DNA of 64,000 nt, taken from positions 4,898,001-4,962,000 of the forward strand of contig NZ_AP019860.1 in NCBI RefSeq assembly GCF_009002475.1, read 5' to 3'. Below are positions 37,501 to 43,500 of this stretch, in pieces; positions within the stretch are counted from its first letter, which is position 1; the number at the start of each line of letters is the position of its first letter. The stretch comes from Candidatus Uabimicrobium amorphum (GTDB lineage Bacteria; Planctomycetota; Uabimicrobiia; Uabimicrobiales; Uabimicrobiaceae). The position numbers and the translations under genes were made by a program. Under the pieces are notes generated by a model. The model made no database searches. It worked only from the letters and a program-made list of their open reading frames with translations, and was not told the DNA's origin.

Positions 37501-40500
37501 CATTTTCGGCGGTAACACCTGGGTCAAGGTTGATGACAAAAGTGTTGAGGTCAAATTCGATTCCCGCCGGAATAACCTGCGTAATGATGACATTTTCACT
37601 GGTACCTTCGAGAACGTCGGCGTCGATTTGTACCGGAATGTCATCACCAATTTGGAAATCGGTGAGGTCAACTACACCATCGTTGTTGTTATCAACTCCA
37701 ATGTTGGTTTCTACGGCGATTTGTGCGGCGGAATTGATCGCAATATTATCTTGCGCTTGTTGTCCGGCGCGAGATATTTCGTTGCCAGCGGCATCGGTAT
37801 TTGGTCCAACGTCTTCTTGCGAGTCGAAGTCAACAGTCGCGTCGACAGCGAAGTTGTCGCCGACGACAGCGGTGTCGAGAATTTCGACATTGTAGTTGAC
37901 GACAAGAGTGTCGTTACGAGCTAAGTTTTCCAAGCCAACAGCTTCGAGCTGTGCGTCGCTAATCTGAATTTGATCATCAATACCGTCGCCGTTGGTGTCT
38001 ACGGTGAAATTCGCGAGGACAACTGGATCGTTAATGATGTTACCATCACCGAGGTCAAGTGTTCGCAGTTCGGTGTTCACGGGTATGTCCAGAGCAATGT
38101 TTAGATCAAAAGCTTCGGCGTTGTTTGCGCTTGCAGCATTGTGATTGATGGTGGCGGTGTAGCTAATCGTGTCACCGGCATCGAAATCGAAAACATCATC
38201 GTCATTGACCGCGGTGGTCACACCGTCGTTGGTAACGGCTTGTGTAACTGCAACGTCGAGAACCGCTTCAATGATAGCGACCTGATCGTTGTCATTATCA
38301 GAAGCGACTTCATTACCTGCGTCATCGGCTGTGGTAATGGTGGTGGCAAAGTCTTTGGTGTCACCGTTGTTATTGTTGACTGCATCATCGAGGACAGTAC
38401 CATCGAAGTTGATGGTGATGTCCGGCTGAATATCGCCACGGGTGTTTGCGTCACCGAGTTGTTCGGGATTAAAATCGGTAGAGCCTTCATTGACCACGTC
38501 ACCGAGTTCGATGGTGAGAACGGTATTGCCATCACCGTCTACGGCGGTGGTCACTTTTGTTGGATCAATGGTGAATGTACCATCGCCGTTATCGGTGACA
38601 TTTTCCGCAGTAACGCCATTGTCAAGGTTGATGACAAAAGTATTGAGGTCAAAATCGATTCCTGCGGGAATCACCTGAGTAATGACAACGTTTTCGTTAG
38701 TACCTTCGAGGACGTCGGCGTCGATTTGTACCGGAACATCGTCACCGATTTGGAAATCCGTGAGGTCGACGACACCGTCATTGTCATTGTCTACGCCAAT
38801 ATTTGTCTCTACGGCAATTTGCTTAACCGAATCCATTTGTATCGAATTATTTACACTGCGTGTGCGCTCTTCAATGAGTTGGTCGTTAGCATCATCATCA
38901 ACATCTCCTGGTAGCGTTGTAAAATCTACATCAAAATCGATGGCAAACGTATCTCCTGGATTCGCCTGGTCCTGTACAACGGTATCATAGGTGATGACTA
39001 GCGCGTCATTTAGCGCTAAGTCGTCTAAGTTGGCCGCGATGTTGTTTAAGTCGTCGGCGTTTAGCTCGATGCTTAAATTTCCATTACCATCATCAACGAT
39101 AAATGGTGTTGGATCAACGGCAATTCCTCCGATGACAAAACTCGTCGCATCGATCACTGTTTGTGCAGGAATGTCAAGAGCAATAGTGAGATCAAACGCA
39201 TCACTTTGACTGTCACCGGCATGGGAAACTTCTGCGGTGTAGGTAATGATGTCTCCTGCGTCAAAGTTACCGATCTTGTCGTTGTCCACTGTTTCGCCAT
39301 TCACTTGTTGGGTTAATTTTGTTTGCAGTATCGGCTCTTCGACATTTAGCTGTACCTGATTTGAGGTACGAACATCTTGTAGTTGTTCGCCGTCTAAGTC
39401 GAAAGTATTTTGGTGTTGTGTATTGTTGAGATTAATGGCCAAGTTATCTTTCACAATAGCGTCGAATTCAATAATAATTCTCTCGGCGTTGTCATCACGG
39501 TCGTTGTTTTGGATGTCGCCTATATTAAACTGTAAGTCCTGTCCGTTTTGTACGACAGCTCCAGCAACAGCGTCTAGATCAAATGTTGGCGGAATGGCAT
39601 CGTTATCGGCACCTTCGATATTGGCGGGGTTGCCAAAGTCTTCTTCGGCAACAAACGACAGTGTTGTATTTCCTAAAAATTCAAGTCCTTCTGCCAATTG
39701 ATCACGGATAACCGTATCGTCGAGAACCGTCTCCGGAAACTCTATGTCTAGACGAAAACGTACCACTTCACCAATGGCGACTTGCACGTTGTCTGAGGCG
39801 TTTGCGTCTGTGTGAGCAGCGGAAGTTGCCACAATAGATTTCGTCAGTACAGGTTCAAATATGGTGACCGACGCATCGTCCTCGGCGGTAAAATTATTGT
39901 CTTCCCCTGGGTCGTTAGGGTCACCAGTTCTCTCCACCGCGAGAATATTTGCCGCTCCGCTGCCGGCAAGCTGTAACTCCGCATCGTCTCCCAAACTTGT
40001 GAAAGTAACATCCGCATTATTTTGAATTGCTTCACCCAGTACGACGTCGTCGTCAACATCAATTTGGAATTGTACTGTGACGCTTTGCCCGATGAGCAGC
40101 TCTTCGACAACAACTTCTATGCTATTGTTGGCAATATCTTCGTTGAGTTGATCTGTAGTGCCGCTTACGGTTTGTAACGTGCCTGGTACCAGTGAAATAC
40201 CATCGGGTATTGCGTCGCTAAGTACGATATCAAAAGCATCGGCGTTGCCGTCACTTGTGAGAGTTATCTGGAAGATGAGTTGGTCTCCCGCATCACCGCC
40301 TGTATTTTCTACAGGATCGCCCGTTTCAGCGTCGAGGACCACTTTGTCAATACTTATGTTTGGTTCTACTATGTTCACGGTTGCAGTGGCGTCGTCGCTA
40401 TCTGGCTCACGTCCTTCATAACTTATGGTCACAGTGTTGTCAAGTGTTTCACCGTCTTGAACAACGTTGGCATTGAGTACCACAGCCTGGTATTCAATGG

Positions 40501-43500
40501 TAATAGTGTTGTTATCTGTGGCGAGACCATCCGTAAAGTTGGTATTGACAACCGTTCCAAAGTTAAGGTCTAACTTACGCGCTACGGCCGTGTCACCATT
40601 ACCTTCATCACTGATGACTTGGTTGGCTGCGACAACGTCAAAGTTGTTATTGCCAATGGTCGTTGTAATGCCAGTGGCTGCTGTAATCGAAGTAACACCG
40701 ACGAAGGCCAATCCTTCATCAAGAATGTCGTTGAAAGTAAACTGTGGCAATGTCGCTTCTGGTAAATCTATGATGACACGATAGTTGATGATTTCTCCTA
40801 CCGTAAAATCAGTGTCTCCCACGATTGCTTTTTGCACTTCAATGGTGTTGATTCGCAGTTGATCTTCGTTAGAGTCTACAGCGTCAAAAGTTCTTTGGTT
40901 GGCGATGGCAAGTGCATCATCAGCGAGCAAACGTAGTTCGTCTTCTGAAGGGTTGTTCTCGTCAACAGGTACACTGTCTGCAATATTGGGAACGGACGAA
41001 TATTCCGTTATTTGCGCGGTGTTTGAAATAAACTCGTTACCGTTTACGGTGGTGGCAAGCGTCACATTAAAGGTAAATGTTAGTTCCTCGTCCACTCCAA
41101 TTGTGTTGGAGGAGGTCGCATCTACCGCTTTGGCAAACTCGATTGTGCTTGTGTTGTCGCCATTATCTGTTTCTGTACCAACAAATCCTGCCGGCGTTTC
41201 CGTGAATACCACAGAACCTGCCACAAATAGTTCGTTGTCAAGTATGTCTTCGATGACAATATCAAAAGCAGCGCCGGTGGCTCCGTTTTCTAGCTCGGCA
41301 CCAGTGAAAGGGTCTGTTGTACTTGGGTTTGCTACTGTTAGTGTAATTTCGACAGTGTCTCCCGCATCAAAAATACCATCGCCCATTTGTTTATCGATAA
41401 TGAGTTGTGGTTCAGTGACGATGACATGTTCGATATCTTTTACTGCCGCGGTACCATCGTTTAGTACATCAGCAAAAACTTCATTGTTGAGGACAGTCTG
41501 TTCTGCGTCTAAGAACGTAACAGAACTTTGGTCATTGATCACCTGATTAAACTCACCATCGACGACGGACACATAACGAATAAGTGCGGTACTGTCAGGA
41601 CCAAGTTCTTCTATACTACTTAGGTCAAATATTTTTAAATTGTTACCTTCCACCACAAAGTGTGTACCTTCGACAAGTCCAATGCCGTCGGCTGTTATGG
41701 AGTTTTTATCTAGTTTACCAGTAATGACATCATTGAAAACAATGCGTGTCGCCCCGTCTTCATTGGTAATATCTCCATCGTCCGTATCCAGGTTCTCTAG
41801 CTGGTTTTGATAAGAGATTGTGGTGCGATTCTTCTCACTATCAAAAGAAAACAGTGTGACTTGTGTGTTGGTGACGTTGGCGGCCGTTTGTGGATTGTTG
41901 AGCCCTACATTCGCGGCGTCGTTTGTCACAATGGCTTTGTATTCGACTAAAAATGTCCCGCTGTCGTTAAACGTTTCTACATCGCGAAACGTAAAGGCTA
42001 GATTTCCGGCGACATCGCCACCAAATGTTGCTCTGGGGATTTCCGTAAGGTCTTCCACCGATACGGGTTTTACATCGACAACAACATCATTCTCTAAAAT
42101 ATCCTGCTCTGCAACAGGGTCTTCTCCGACAACAACACTAAATTGTATCTCCATTACTTCGCCAATCGTTAGGTCTTGTGTACGACCAAATTCGGTGATT
42201 TCTAGGGTGTTATTTGCGGCATTGAATTCAAAAGAACCCGAACTTAAAGTACTAATGAAACCTTCCGACACTACGCGAACAGAGTTGGGGTCAAAAGTTG
42301 TATTGGCGGGCAATGTTTCCAAGTAAGATACCGGTGGATTTATGGTAAAAGGTGTTGTGCCGTTATGTGTAAGTGTTGTGGTAAACTCAATGATATCTCC
42401 GTCTTGGAGATTTGCAACACCATCTGCGTCTAGTACAACCCCGTTTACTTCCGCTTGTTGTGCAATATCTATAGTATTTGGTTCTACGTTGGCAACGGTA
42501 GTATCAATGGTGAAAATCATCTGCGCACCAAGACCAAGATCATTGATGAGACTTCGCTCTATGTCATCAATTCCATTAAAGATAATGGTGCCATCGAATA
42601 CAGTGAAATGTTTGTCTTCTATTAAAGTAATCGCACCTTCGCTTGTGCCTGGTATGTCAAGAGTGATATTGTTGATGACACTGGCCGGTGGAATTTCTTG
42701 TGTGAGAACAATATCTAGGGCATCGGCATCACCACCGCCGGTTAGGGTGGTGACAAAGACTAAGCTATCTCCGCCTTCTGTATTTTCTGCAGCATCGAAA
42801 GCGTTATCGACAAGAACACCGTTGACAAAAGCCTCTAATTGTACGTCGACTTCAGGGGCAAGTACTGTATCGCCCACAATAACTTCGGTAAAATCAAAAG
42901 AACCATCGGCGTTGTTTTGTCCGTCAAAATCGTCCGTTCCATCACCGTCTATATCGGTAATAACGCGCGCACTGCCTTCAATAAAATCAAATCCTGGTGG
43001 AAGGTTGTCGATTAAGTTGAGGTCGTTTTGTCCGTCTGGTAAAGTCACTTCTAGTTGGAAGGTGACCACTTCGCCAATCGCCACTTCACGATTTACGTCA
43101 TCGCCTACGGAAGTATTGATGATTTGCTTATCGATTTGCACATCTTGGATGATGGCCACGGCCTTATCGCTTAAATCAAGCCCAGCGTTGCCATTGTCGG
43201 CAACAGCAAAATTTTCTCCACCTTCCGCGGTGGCAAAATTTTCGATAAATGCTTCATTGACATGTTTGGAATTTGCCGGTACTTCTTCGATAACAGCTAA
43301 ATCATAGGTGATGACCAAGATATTGGAACCCGTTGTATTGGGAATTTCTACTTCGCCGTTTTCTGGGTCTATTTGTAAGAAAGCTGCCGTAGCAAGGGCA
43401 CCTGAAGGTTCAATATCGTTGGCCGGATCTCCAGGGTTGTCGACCAATTTAATACCATCAGCAAAAAGCTCCAACCCGTCGACAATGGCTCCGTCGTTGG

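Noticed and set aside
30900..38800. Regularly spaced near-identical segments that could be mistaken for a CRISPR or satellite array
   Set aside because: The period is about 1,050 bases, in frame, and follows protein domains; there are no short direct repeats with unique spacers.
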